A stretch of DNA of 51,139 nucleotides. Source: Aeromicrobium sp. Root495. Lineage in GTDB: Bacteria > Actinomycetota > Actinomycetes > Propionibacteriales > Nocardioidaceae. The position numbers and the translations under genes are program-made. The notes beneath the pieces were generated by a model. The model was given only the letters and a program-made list of their open reading frames with translations, did not search any database and was not told where the DNA came from. Every line of letters starts with the position of its first letter. Positions within the stretch are counted from its first letter, which is position 1. Positions 7,919 to 16,185 of the stretch are shown here, piece after piece. Where the stretch lies: assembly GCF_001426755.1 (NCBI RefSeq), contig NZ_LMFJ01000001.1, positions 659,546 through 710,684 on the forward strand, given 5' to 3'.

Positions 7919-7946
7919 AACCTAGCACCCGGAATGCCCACGTCAA
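7919..7946 (-). promoter_or_regulatory. gntR promoter: TTGACG-N16-TAGGTT
   Basis: On the minus strand, TTGACG (complement of 7941-7946) and TAGGTT (complement of 7919-7924) are 16 bp apart, and ATG 7912 follows six bases after the -10. The -35 abuts the first TGTCCTGACA site, consistent with autoregulation. Confidence 0.6.
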
Positions 7947-7947
7947 G

Positions 7948-7961
7948 ATGTCCTGACAAAT
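7948..7961. promoter_or_regulatory. Operator-like site 1, ATGTCCTGACAAAT
   Basis: Contains the dyad TGTC-CT-GACA. It is an exact 14-base match to 8009-8022. It lies between the two divergent promoters, beside the -35 of each. Confidence 0.6.
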
Positions 7962-7963
7962 GC

Positions 7964-7992
7964 TTGACATCGACCGTGATGCGGGACACACT
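7964..7992 (+). promoter_or_regulatory. iol operon promoter: TTGACA-N17-CACACT
   Basis: A perfect TTGACA -35 (7964-7969) is followed after 17 bp by CACACT (7987-7992), a moderate TANNNT match. A small dyad GACAC-N4-GTGTC (7985-7998) overlaps the -10. The inferred start near 7999 gives a leader of about 45 bases with AAGGA before ATG 8046. Confidence 0.55.
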
Positions 7993-8008
7993 CGTGTCGA
8001 AACGCCTC

Positions 8009-8022
8009 ATGTCCTGACAAAT
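8009..8022. promoter_or_regulatory. Operator-like site 2, ATGTCCTGACAAAT
   Basis: Exact repeat of the site at 7948, 61 bp downstream (nearly six helical turns), just after the inferred iol transcription start. A repressor bound at both sites could block or loop across the promoter. Confidence 0.6.
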
Positions 8023-8045
8023 CACGACCGCAAGGATCACGCCGC

Positions 8046-8927
8046 ATGTCCGAGACCACCGCCCTCTCCCGCATCGCCGGCGCCCCCATCTCGTGGGGCG
8101 TGTGCGAGGTGCCCGGCTGGGGATTCCAGCTCGACGCCGAGCGCGTGCTGACCGACATGCAGGAGCTCGGCCTCGCGGCCACCGAGTTCGGCCCGGAGGG
8201 CTTCCTGCCCGCCGCGCACGACGAGCGCAACGCTCTCCTCTCCGGGCACGGCCTGTCGGCGGTGGGTGGCTTCCTGCCGGTCGTCGTCCACACCGACCAC
8301 GACCCGATGCCCGAGGTCGACGCCTTCATCGACGACTGCCTCGCCTCCGGTGCCGGCGTCGTCGTGCTGGCCGTCGCGACCGGCCAGGACGGGTACGACA
8401 CGCGCCCCGAGCTGAGCGACGTGGAGTGGAAGACGCTGCTCTCCAACCTCGACCGCATCGCCGACCGCGCCGCCGAGCGCGGCCTGGTCGCCGTGGTCCA
8501 CCCGCACATCGGCACGCTCGTGGAGAACGCCGAGGAGACGCAGCGCGTCCTCGACGGCTCGCACATCGGGCTCTGCATCGACACGGGCCACCTCGTGGCC
8601 GCCGGGGCGGACCCGGTCGCCATCACGCTCGCCAACCTGTCGCGCGTGGGCCACGTGCACCTCAAGGACGTCGACGCCGCCGTCGCCGCCCGCGTCCAGT
8701 CCGGCGAGCTCGCGTTCTCCGACGCCGTCTCCGAGGGCCTCTGGACGGTGCTGGGCCACGGGTCGGTCGACGTCGCCGCCATGATCTCCGCGCTCGAGGG
8801 CCACGGCTACACCGGCTGGTACGTCCTCGAGCAGGACCTCAAGCTCAAGACCGCACCCGAGGGCGTGGGTCCCAAGGCCGACGTCGCGCAGTGCCTCGCC
8901 TACGTCAAGGGAGCGCTCGCCGTATGA
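8046..8927 (+). CDS. iolE: Inosose dehydratase-type TIM-barrel protein (IolE family)
   Basis: 293-residue sugar-phosphate isomerase/epimerase-superfamily TIM barrel. In the inositol pathway IolE dehydrates 2-keto-myo-inositol to 3D-trihydroxycyclohexane-1,2-dione. Visible barrel motifs that would hold the divalent metal are TEFGPEG, VVHPHIGTLVE, CIDTGHL, GHVHLKD and a terminal YVLEQD; HPHxGTxVE is the hallmark of this subgroup. It is the first gene of the inositol operon, ATG 8046 after AAGGA, and overlaps iolC by four bases (ATGA). IolE is preferred over IolH or IolI because of that motif and because no other gene in the operon could supply the dehydratase. Confidence 0.78.
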   Translation: MSETTALSRIAGAPISWGVCEVPGWGFQLDAERVLTDMQELGLAATEFGPEGFLPAAHDERNALLSGHGLSAVGGFLPVVVHTDHDPMPEVDAFIDDCLASGAGVVVLAVATGQDGYDTRPELSDVEWKTLLSNLDRIADRAAERGLVAVVHPHIGTLVENAEETQRVLDGSHIGLCIDTGHLVAAGADPVAITLANLSRVGHVHLKDVDAAVAARVQSGELAFSDAVSEGLWTVLGHGSVDVAAMISALEGHGYTGWYVLEQDLKLKTAPEGVGPKADVAQCLAYVKGALAV

Positions 8928-9904
8928 CGTCGTCCCTGGAGCTCCTGACCATCGGACGCGTCGGCGTCGACGTCTACCCGCAGCAGACCGGGGTGGGCCT
9001 GGAGGACGTCACGTCCTTCGCCAAGTTCCTCGGCGGCAGCCCGGCCAACGTCGCGGTCGCGGCCGCGCAGCTGGGCCACCGCACGGGCCTCTGGAGCAAG
9101 ACCGGCAACGACCCGTTCGGTCGCTTCGTGAAGCGTGCGCTCGAGGGCTTCGGCGTCGACGCCGGCCTCGTCGGCACGTACGACGCGCTGCCCACGCCGG
9201 TCACGTTCTGCGAGATCTTCCCGCCCGACGACTTCCCGCTGTACTTCTACCGCAAGCCGTCCGCGCCCGACCTGCAGATCTCGGCCGACGAGCTCGACCC
9301 CGAGAAGGATCTGCTCAGTGCCGTGCGCGACGCCGAGATCCTGTGGTTCACGGTCACCGGGCTCTCCGAGGAGCCGAGCCGCGAGGCACACCTCGCCGCG
9401 CTCGAGGCGCGAGGTCGCGACAAGCTGACCATCATCGACCTCGACTACCGGCCGATGTTCTGGAACGACCCCGCCGACGCCACGCGCGCCATCGCCGAGG
9501 TCCTCCCGTACTGCTCGGTGGCCGTCGGCAACCGCGAGGAGTGCCAGGTCGCGATCGGCGAGACCGACCCGCAGGCGGCCGCCAAGGCGCTGCTCGCCGC
9601 AGGAGTCACCACGGCCGTCGTCAAGCAGGGCCCCGCCGGGGTCCTGGGGGTGCGCGGCGACGAGTCCGTCGTCGTGCCGCCCACGCCCGTCGACGTCGTC
9701 AACGGCCTGGGTGCCGGCGATGCGTTCGGCGGCTCACTGGTCCACGGGCTCCTGGAAGGATGGTCGCTCGAGCGCACCCTGCGCTTCGCGAACGCCGCCG
9801 GAGCCTACGTCGCGGGCCAGCTGGCCTGCGCCGACGCCATGCCGTCCTCCGAGGTCGTGCAGGCGGTCGTCGATCACGGCCGCGTCGAGAAGGGGAACGC
9901 ATGA
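8924..9904 (+). CDS. iolC: 5-dehydro-2-deoxygluconokinase (IolC), PfkB family
   Basis: 326-residue cytoplasmic kinase that phosphorylates 2-deoxy-5-keto-D-gluconate on O6 with ATP. The PfkB substrate-lid motif GGSPANVAVAAAQLG lies at 37-51, and the C-terminal signature VNGLGAGDAFGG contains the catalytic base Asp266. Length is standard for stand-alone IolC; the fused C-terminal aldolase domain (DUF2090) found in some lineages is absent. The start overlaps the iolE stop codon, and its stop overlaps the next gene (ATGA), implying coupled translation. Confidence 0.9.
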   Translation: MTSSLELLTIGRVGVDVYPQQTGVGLEDVTSFAKFLGGSPANVAVAAAQLGHRTGLWSKTGNDPFGRFVKRALEGFGVDAGLVGTYDALPTPVTFCEIFPPDDFPLYFYRKPSAPDLQISADELDPEKDLLSAVRDAEILWFTVTGLSEEPSREAHLAALEARGRDKLTIIDLDYRPMFWNDPADATRAIAEVLPYCSVAVGNREECQVAIGETDPQAAAKALLAAGVTTAVVKQGPAGVLGVRGDESVVVPPTPVDVVNGLGAGDAFGGSLVHGLLEGWSLERTLRFANAAGAYVAGQLACADAMPSSEVVQAVVDHGRVEKGNA

Positions 9905-10785
9905 CCACCGTCGACCACGAGGCGATCCGTCGCATCATCGACCTGCGGGTCTCCGACCCCGCCGCCATCGCGCGCGGCTGGGCCGAGCGCCGTCAGCCCA
10001 GCGGCCTGGTGGGCAGCACCGGTCGGCTCATGCTGGTCGCCGCCGACCACCCGGCCCGCGGTGCACTGCGCGCCGGCGCCGACCCGCTCGCCATGGGCGA
10101 CCGCACCGAGCTGCTCTCGCGCATGGCCAGGGCCCTCGCACGGCCCGGCGTCGACGGGGTGCTCGGCACCGCCGACATCCTCGACGACCTCCTCCTGCTC
10201 GGCGTCCTCGACGGCAAGGTCGTCATCGGCTCCATGAACCGCGGCGGCCTCGCGGGCACGTCCTTCGAGATCGACGACCGGTTCACCGGCTACGACGCGG
10301 CCTCCGTGGCCCGCCAGCGCCTCCAGGGCGGCAAGATGCTCTTCCGCATCGAGCCGCAGGACGCCGGTACCGTGGCCACGATGCAGGCGTGCGCGCAAGC
10401 AGTGGCCGAGCTCGCCGAGGCGGGCGTGATGGCGATGGTGGAGCCGTTCATCTCCCGTCGCCAGGACGGTCGTGTCGTGAACGACCTCTCGGTGGAGGCC
10501 GTCGTCCGCTCCGCCACGGTCGCCGCAGGGCTCGCGCCCACCAGCGCGTACACGTGGCTCAAGCTTCCCGTCGTCGAGAACATGGACGCCGTGCTGGCCT
10601 CCACGACCCTCCCGGTCCTCCTGCTCGGCGGCGAGGTCGCTGCCGACCAGGATGCCCAGTTCGCCCTGTGGTCCAAGGCTCTGGCGCACCCCTCGGTCCG
10701 CGGCATGGTGGTCGGCCGCTCGCTGCTCTACCCCAACGACGGCAACGTCGAGGCCGCTGTCGACGCCACGGTGGCGATGCTCTGA
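9901..10785 (+). CDS. Cgl0159-family (beta/alpha)8 protein, probable aldolase of inositol catabolism
   Basis: 294 residues, resembling the Cgl0159-like (beta/alpha)8-fold family that accompanies iol genes in corynebacteria and other actinobacteria. Segments of an aldolase-like barrel are visible: LMLVAADHPARGAL near the N terminus, GTADILDDLLLLG, MAMVEPFISRR, WLKLPVVENM (candidate Schiff-base Lys), VLLLGGEV and GMVVGRSLLYP (phosphate-site-like). The operon has no iolJ, so this is the best candidate to cleave 2-deoxy-5-keto-gluconate 6-phosphate into DHAP and malonate semialdehyde. That role is inferred from position and fold, not shown by the sequence. It overlaps iolC by four bases and iolB by one. 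Confidence 0.75.
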   Translation: MTTVDHEAIRRIIDLRVSDPAAIARGWAERRQPSGLVGSTGRLMLVAADHPARGALRAGADPLAMGDRTELLSRMARALARPGVDGVLGTADILDDLLLLGVLDGKVVIGSMNRGGLAGTSFEIDDRFTGYDAASVARQRLQGGKMLFRIEPQDAGTVATMQACAQAVAELAEAGVMAMVEPFISRRQDGRVVNDLSVEAVVRSATVAAGLAPTSAYTWLKLPVVENMDAVLASTTLPVLLLGGEVAADQDAQFALWSKALAHPSVRGMVVGRSLLYPNDGNVEAAVDATVAML

Positions 10786-11654
10786 TGCCGCAGCACGTCA
10801 TCCGCGCAGGAGAGACCACCTCGGGAGCCGTGACCCTCGAGGTCACCCCCGAGTCGGCCGGCTGGACCCACAGCGGCCTGCGCACCGTCACGCTCGCGGC
10901 GGGGGAGTCGTACTCCCTCGCGACGGGCGAGGACGAGGTCCTCGTGCTCTCGCTCGGAGGATCCGCCGACGTCAGCGTCGACGGCAAGCCGTTCGAGCTC
11001 CGGGGCCGCGCCGACGTCTGGTCGGGCCCGAGCGACGTCGTGTACGCGCCTCGCGAGTCCGACGTCACCATCACGTCGGCCCAGGGTGGCCGCTTCGCCC
11101 TCCCGGCCGCTCGTGCCACGAACCGTCTCGAGCCCGCCTACCTGCCCGCCTCCGACGTCCCCGTCGAGATGCGCGGCGCGGGCCAGGCCAGCCGCCAGGT
11201 CAACAACTTCGGCGTCCCCGGCGTGCTCGAGGCCGACCGCATCATCGCGTGCGAGGTCCTCACGCCCGGTGGCAACTGGTCGTCCTACCCGCCGCACAAG
11301 CACGACGAGGAGCGCGACGGCGAGACGCAGCTCGAGGAGATCTACTACTTCGAGGTGGCGGGCAGCCCCAGCGGCACCGAGGGCGTCGGCTACCAGCGTG
11401 TCTACGGGCACGAGAAGGCCGAGATCGACATCCTGGCCGAGGTGCGCGACGGCGACGTCGTCCTCATCCCGCACGGCTGGCACGGTCCGTCCATGGCCGC
11501 CCCCGGCTACGACCTGTACTACCTGAACGTGATGGCCGGTCCCGGCGAGGAGCGCGCCTGGCTCATCTGCGACGACCCGCAGCACGGCTGGGTCCGCGAG
11601 ACCTGGACCGACCAGACCATCGACCCACGACTCCCGTTCGGAGGAGACGCATGA
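10785..11654 (+). CDS. iolB: 5-deoxy-glucuronate isomerase
   Basis: 289-residue bicupin that converts 5-deoxy-D-glucuronate to 2-deoxy-5-keto-D-gluconate. The metal-binding cluster of the C-terminal cupin is seen as PPHKHDEE (His171, His173) with the acid in LEEIYYFEV, and IPHGWHGPS (His230, His233). The N-terminal cupin (about 15-125) lacks such a cluster, as is normal for IolB. The start codon shares its A with the TGA of the preceding gene, and the stop overlaps iolD. Confidence 0.92.
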   Translation: MPQHVIRAGETTSGAVTLEVTPESAGWTHSGLRTVTLAAGESYSLATGEDEVLVLSLGGSADVSVDGKPFELRGRADVWSGPSDVVYAPRESDVTITSAQGGRFALPAARATNRLEPAYLPASDVPVEMRGAGQASRQVNNFGVPGVLEADRIIACEVLTPGGNWSSYPPHKHDEERDGETQLEEIYYFEVAGSPSGTEGVGYQRVYGHEKAEIDILAEVRDGDVVLIPHGWHGPSMAAPGYDLYYLNVMAGPGEERAWLICDDPQHGWVRETWTDQTIDPRLPFGGDA

Positions 11655-13624
11655 CCACCAGCACCGGCACCGTGCGGCTCACTGTCGCCCAGGCCGTCGT
11701 GAGGTTCCTCGAGGTCCAGCACGTGGAGCGCGACGGCGTGAGCCGACCGTTCTTCGCCGGTTGCTGGGGCATCTTCGGGCACGGCAACGTGGCCGGCGTC
11801 GGTCAGGCGCTCCTCGAGCGGGAGCAGTCCGACGACCCGTCGCACCTGCGCTTCTTCCACGGCCGCAACGAGCAGGGCATGGTCCACGCGGCCGTGGCCT
11901 ACGCCCGCCAGTACGACCGCCTGCGCGCCATGGCCGTCACGGCGTCGGTGGGCCCCGGTGCCACCAACATGGTCACGGGCGCGGCGCTCGCCACCATCAA
12001 CCGTCTCCCCGTCCTCCTGCTGCCGGGCGACGTCTTCTCCACCCGCGTCGCCAACCCGGTGCTGCAGGAGCTCGAGGACCCGTCGTCGATGGACGCCACG
12101 GTCAACGACGCGTTCCGCTCGGTCTCGCGCTACTGGGACCGCATCCACCGCCCCGAGCAGCTGCCGTCGGCCCTGCTCCAGGCCATGCGTGTGCTCACCG
12201 ACCCGGCCGACACCGGCGCCGTCACGCTGTGCCTGCCGCAGGACGTCCAGGCCGAGGCGCACGACTGGCCGCTCGAGCTCTTCGCGCCGCGCACGTGGCA
12301 CGTGGGCCGTCCCGTCCCGCAGCCCGACGAGGTCGCCCGCGCCGTGGCCGCCATCCGTGCCGCCGAGCGTCCGCTCGTCGTCGCAGGTGGCGGCGTCATC
12401 TACGCCGGTGCCGACGACGCCCTGCGCCTGTTCGCCGAGGCCACGGGGATCCCGGTGGCGGAGACGCAGGCCGGCAAGGGCTCGCTCTCCTACGACCACC
12501 CGCAGGCCGTCGGAGCCATCGGTGCGACCGGCACCACGGCGGCCGACGCCCTGGCCGCGGAGGCGGACCTCATCATCGGCGTCGGCACCCGCTACAGCGA
12601 CTTCACCACCGCCTCGCGCAGCGTGTTCGCGGCCGAGGGCGTGCGGTTCGTCAACGTCAACGTCGCTCGTATCGACGCGCTCAAGCTGTCCGCCGCCACC
12701 GTGGTGGCCGACGCGAGGCTGGCGCTCGAGACCTTCACCGACGAGCTGGCCGGCTGGCGCACCGACGAGGCGCACACGGCCCGGGCCACCGAGCTCGCCG
12801 CCGCGTGGGACGCCACCGTCGAGGCCGCCTACGACCGCGACGACGCGGGCGACAAGCTCGTCCAGTCCGCCGTGCTCGGCGCGGTCAACGAGCTCTCCGA
12901 CCCCCGCGACGTCGTCCTGTGCGCCGCCGGGTCCATGCCGGGCGACCTGCACAAGCTGTGGCGCACGCGTGACCGCAAGGGCTACCACGTCGAGTACGGG
13001 TTCTCCTGCATGGGTTACGAGGTCGCCGGCGGTCTCGGCGTCAAGATGGCTGTGCTCGATCAGATGGAGCTCGACGACGCCGCTCATGGCAACCAGGCCG
13101 ACCGCGACGTCTTCGTCATGGTGGGCGACGGCTCCTGGCTCATGATGAACACCGAGCTCGTCACGGCCGTGGCCGAGGGCGTCAAGGTCATCGTCGTGCT
13201 GGTCCAGAACCACGGCTACGCCTCCATCGGTGCCCTGTCGCAGAGCCTCGGCTCGCAGCGCTTCGGCACCCGGTACCGCTACCGCACGGAGTCCGGGCTC
13301 GACGGCGACGTCCTGCCGGTCGACCTCGCGGCCAACGCGGCCAGCCTCGGCGCCGACGTCCTCGTGGCCCACGGCCTCGACGACTTCAAGGCCGCGGTCC
13401 GCAAGGCCAAGGAGTCCACCCGCACCACCGTGATCCACGTCGAGACCGACCCGCTCGTGCCGGCTCCCGACAGCCCGGCCTGGTGGGACGTGCCGGTCTC
13501 CGAGGTCTCGGTCCTGGAGTCCACGCAGAGCGCGCGCGTCACCTACGAGCAGAACAAGTCCACCCAGCGCCACCACCTGGCGCCCACCCCCGACTCCCTG
13601 AGCGAGGACGAGAAGCATGACTGA
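11651..13624 (+). CDS. iolD: 3D-(3,5/4)-trihydroxycyclohexane-1,2-dione hydrolase
   Basis: 657-residue thiamin diphosphate enzyme that opens the cyclitol ring to 5-deoxy-D-glucuronate. The ThDP-activating Glu74 lies in RNEQGMVHAA. A central ROK/DHS-like domain (about 215-350; VAGGGVIYAGA, ETQAGKGSL) precedes the C-terminal PP domain with the Mg/ThDP motif GDGSWLMMN (492-500). Length and domain order agree with characterised IolD. ATG 11651 overlaps the iolB stop, and the 3' end overlaps iolA by eight bases. Confidence 0.94.
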   Translation: MTTSTGTVRLTVAQAVVRFLEVQHVERDGVSRPFFAGCWGIFGHGNVAGVGQALLEREQSDDPSHLRFFHGRNEQGMVHAAVAYARQYDRLRAMAVTASVGPGATNMVTGAALATINRLPVLLLPGDVFSTRVANPVLQELEDPSSMDATVNDAFRSVSRYWDRIHRPEQLPSALLQAMRVLTDPADTGAVTLCLPQDVQAEAHDWPLELFAPRTWHVGRPVPQPDEVARAVAAIRAAERPLVVAGGGVIYAGADDALRLFAEATGIPVAETQAGKGSLSYDHPQAVGAIGATGTTAADALAAEADLIIGVGTRYSDFTTASRSVFAAEGVRFVNVNVARIDALKLSAATVVADARLALETFTDELAGWRTDEAHTARATELAAAWDATVEAAYDRDDAGDKLVQSAVLGAVNELSDPRDVVLCAAGSMPGDLHKLWRTRDRKGYHVEYGFSCMGYEVAGGLGVKMAVLDQMELDDAAHGNQADRDVFVMVGDGSWLMMNTELVTAVAEGVKVIVVLVQNHGYASIGALSQSLGSQRFGTRYRYRTESGLDGDVLPVDLAANAASLGADVLVAHGLDDFKAAVRKAKESTRTTVIHVETDPLVPAPDSPAWWDVPVSEVSVLESTQSARVTYEQNKSTQRHHLAPTPDSLSEDEKHD

Positions 13625-15116
13625 CGTATACGACCACTGGATCGGCGGCGCCAAGGTCGCCGGCGAGAGCGACCGCACGGCCGACGTCTACGACCCGGCC
13701 CTCGGCACGCCCCAGCGCCAGGTGCGCCTCGCCTCGACGTCGGACGTCGACGCCGCGGTCCAGACGGCCAGGACGGCGTTCGCCACGTGGAGCCAGGCGT
13801 CGGTCACGGCCCGCTCGCGGGTCATGTTCGCCTTCCGCCAGCTCCTCGTGGAGCACGAGGACGAGCTCGCCGCCATCATCAGCAGCGAGCACGGCAAGAC
13901 GATCGACGACGCCAAGGGCGAGGTCGTGCGCGGCCGCGAGGTCGTGGAGTTCGCGTGCGGCATCCCGCAGCTGCTCAAGGGCGAGTACAACGACCAGGTC
14001 TCCGGCTCGGTCGACTCGTTCTCGTTCCGCCAGCCCATCGGTGTGGTCGCCGGCATCACGCCGTTCAACTTCCCGATCATGGTCCCGCTCTGGATGCACC
14101 CGGTCGCCATCGCGACCGGCAACACGTTCATCCTGAAGCCGTCCGAGCGCGTCCCCGGCGCCTCGGCGCTCGTGGCCGAGCTGTACAAGAAGGCCGGGCT
14201 GCCCGACGGCGTCTTCAACGTCGTCAACGGCGACAAGGTGGCGGTCGACGCCCTCCTGGAGCACCCCGACATCGCCGCGGTCTCCTTCGTGGGCTCCACG
14301 CCCATCGCCAGGTACGTGCACGAGGGCGCGAGCCGCACCGGCAAGCGCGTGCAGGCCCTCGGCGGCGCCAAGAACCACGCCGTCGTGATGCCCGACGCCG
14401 ACCTCGACTTCGCGGCCGACCACATCGTGGCCGCGGGCTACGGCTCGGCCGGACAGCGCTGCATGGCCATCTCGGCCGTCATCGCCGTCGGTCCCGCCGC
14501 CGACACGCTCGTCGACAAGATCCGCGAGCGCACGCACGACATCAAGGTGGGCGTCGGCACCGACCCGGACGCCGGGATGGGCCCCGTCGTCACGAAGGCG
14601 TCGCGCGACCGCATCGTCGACTACATCGGCCAGGGCGAGTCGGCGGGGGCCAAGGTCGTCGTCGACGGCCGCGACCTCGTCGTGGAGGACCACGAGGAGG
14701 GCTTCTTCGTGGGCCCCACCCTCATCGACCACGTCACGACCGACATGAGCGTCTACACCGACGAGATCTTCGGTCCCGTGCTGGCGGTCCTCCGGGTCCC
14801 GTCGCTCGAGGCCGCGATCGAGCTCATCAACGCCAATCCCTACGGGAACGGCACCGCAGTGTTCACCTCCTCGGGTGAGGTGGCTCGCACCTTCCAGCGA
14901 GACGTCCACGTGGGCATGATCGGCATCAACGTGCCGGTCCCGGTCCCCATGGCGTTTCACTCGTTCGGGGGATGGAAGGACTCACTCTTCGGGGACCACC
15001 ACATCCACGGTCCCGAAGGCGTGCGGTTCTACACGCAGGCCAAGGTGGTCACCGCCCGGTGGCCCCACGTCAGCGAGGAGTCTCTCGCTGCACTCAATTT
15101 CCCGACGGCTCACTGA
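13617..15116 (+). CDS. iolA: Methylmalonate/malonate-semialdehyde dehydrogenase (CoA-acylating)
   Basis: 499-residue aldehyde dehydrogenase. It oxidises malonate semialdehyde to acetyl-CoA (or methylmalonate semialdehyde to propionyl-CoA) with NAD and CoA. The NAD-binding signature FNFPIMVPLWM, FILKPSERVPGA and FVGSTPIARYV are present, and the catalytic cysteine is Cys282 in GQRCMA, which together with NAHN-like KNHAVVMPDAD marks the MmsA subgroup. It completes the inositol pathway after the aldolase step. Also called mmsA; inside this operon iolA is the better name. A 34-bp gap with GAGAAGGAA precedes the next gene. Confidence 0.92.
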   Translation: MTDVYDHWIGGAKVAGESDRTADVYDPALGTPQRQVRLASTSDVDAAVQTARTAFATWSQASVTARSRVMFAFRQLLVEHEDELAAIISSEHGKTIDDAKGEVVRGREVVEFACGIPQLLKGEYNDQVSGSVDSFSFRQPIGVVAGITPFNFPIMVPLWMHPVAIATGNTFILKPSERVPGASALVAELYKKAGLPDGVFNVVNGDKVAVDALLEHPDIAAVSFVGSTPIARYVHEGASRTGKRVQALGGAKNHAVVMPDADLDFAADHIVAAGYGSAGQRCMAISAVIAVGPAADTLVDKIRERTHDIKVGVGTDPDAGMGPVVTKASRDRIVDYIGQGESAGAKVVVDGRDLVVEDHEEGFFVGPTLIDHVTTDMSVYTDEIFGPVLAVLRVPSLEAAIELINANPYGNGTAVFTSSGEVARTFQRDVHVGMIGINVPVPVPMAFHSFGGWKDSLFGDHHIHGPEGVRFYTQAKVVTARWPHVSEESLAALNFPTAH

Positions 15117-15150
15117 CCGCCGGGTCCCACCAAGAGAAGGAACACCCCGT

Positions 15151-16110
15151 ATGAACAAGCTCAAGCTCACCGGCGCCATCGTCGTCGCCGGCACGCTGCT
15201 CGCTGCTTGCAGCGGCACCGGCAAGGAGGACGCAACCGAGTCCAACAGCCAGGACCTGACGTACGCCGTGATCACCCACTCCGGACCCGGCGACGCGTTC
15301 TGGGACCGGGTCAAGTCCGGTGCCGAGAAGGCCGGCAAGGACTACGGCGTCAAGGTCGAGTACAGCGCCGACCCCGACCCCGCCAAGCAGTCGCAGCTCA
15401 TCGACGGAGCGGTCGCGGACAAGGTCGACGGCATCGTCGTCTCCATGGCCAACCCCGACGGCCTCGAGTCGAGCATCAAGAAGGCCGTCGCCGCCGGCGT
15501 GCCGGTCGTTACGATCAACTCCGGTGTCGACCAGTTCAAGGCCTTCGGCGCCATCACCCACATCGGCCAGTCCGAGGGCATCGCCGGCGAGGCCGTCGGT
15601 GAGCGCCTGAAGTCCGAGGGCCAGAAGAACGCCATCTGCGTCATCCAGGAGGCCGGCAACGTGGGTCTCGAGGAGCGTTGCAAGGCAGCGGCCAAGACCT
15701 TCGGCGGCACCATGACCAACCTCCAGGTCGACGGCACCGACGACAACGCGGTCCAGGCGACCATCACGTCGAAGCTGCAGGCCGAGAAGGACATCGACAC
15801 CGTCCTGACGCTCGGCGGCCAGTACGCCATCGACGCCGTCGCGGCGGTCAAGGAGTCCGGCAGCAGCGCCAAGGTGGCCACGTTCGACCTCTCCGAGGAC
15901 GTCGTGAAGGACATCCAGGCCGGCTCGATCCTGTTCGCGGTCGACCAGCAGCCCTACGTCCAGGGCTTCGTGGGCGTCACCACGCTCTACCTCAAGAGCA
16001 TCAACGGCAACGACCTCGGTGGCGGCCAGCCCGTCAACTCCGGTCCGGCCTTCGTCACGAAGGACAACGCCGACGCCGTCCTGAAGTACGCCGCCAACGG
16101 CACCCGCTAA
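15151..16110 (+). CDS. Sugar/cyclitol ABC transporter substrate-binding lipoprotein
   Basis: 319 residues of the periplasmic-binding protein type 1 (RbsB-like, CUT2) family. The signal peptide has a lipobox LLAAC with Cys20. Two Rossmann-like lobes follow, with ITHSGPGDAFWDRVKSGAEKA at the ligand cleft, VDGIVVSMANPDGL, VPVVTINSGVDQF, and in the second lobe DQQPYVQGF. It would capture the substrate outside and deliver it to the permease encoded next. Its position directly after iolA makes myo-inositol the likely ligand, which sequence alone cannot prove. A stable hairpin follows the gene, probably setting the excess of binding protein over membrane subunits. Confidence 0.88.
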   Translation: MNKLKLTGAIVVAGTLLAACSGTGKEDATESNSQDLTYAVITHSGPGDAFWDRVKSGAEKAGKDYGVKVEYSADPDPAKQSQLIDGAVADKVDGIVVSMANPDGLESSIKKAVAAGVPVVTINSGVDQFKAFGAITHIGQSEGIAGEAVGERLKSEGQKNAICVIQEAGNVGLEERCKAAAKTFGGTMTNLQVDGTDDNAVQATITSKLQAEKDIDTVLTLGGQYAIDAVAAVKESGSSAKVATFDLSEDVVKDIQAGSILFAVDQQPYVQGFVGVTTLYLKSINGNDLGGGQPVNSGPAFVTKDNADAVLKYAANGTR

Positions 16111-16120
16111 GCACCACCTC

Positions 16121-16151
16121 GGTGGGGTCCGGGCACGTCCCGGGCCCCACC
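16121..16151 (+). terminator. Intercistronic hairpin after the binding-protein gene
   Basis: GGTGGGGTCCGGG (16121-16133) pairs with CCCGGGCCCCACC (16139-16151), 12 of 13 bp, loop CACGT. It lies inside the operon between the binding-protein and permease genes. It more likely gives partial termination or protects the upstream mRNA 3' end than fully ends transcription. Confidence 0.6.
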
Positions 16152-16185
16152 ACCGCCCACCGACCCCATCCGGAGCGAGCACACC

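Noticed and set aside
11519..13678. Long minus-strand open frame opposite iolD
   Set aside because: Low-complexity V/G/D/E/R composition and no motif; iolD on the other strand has full ThDP motifs.
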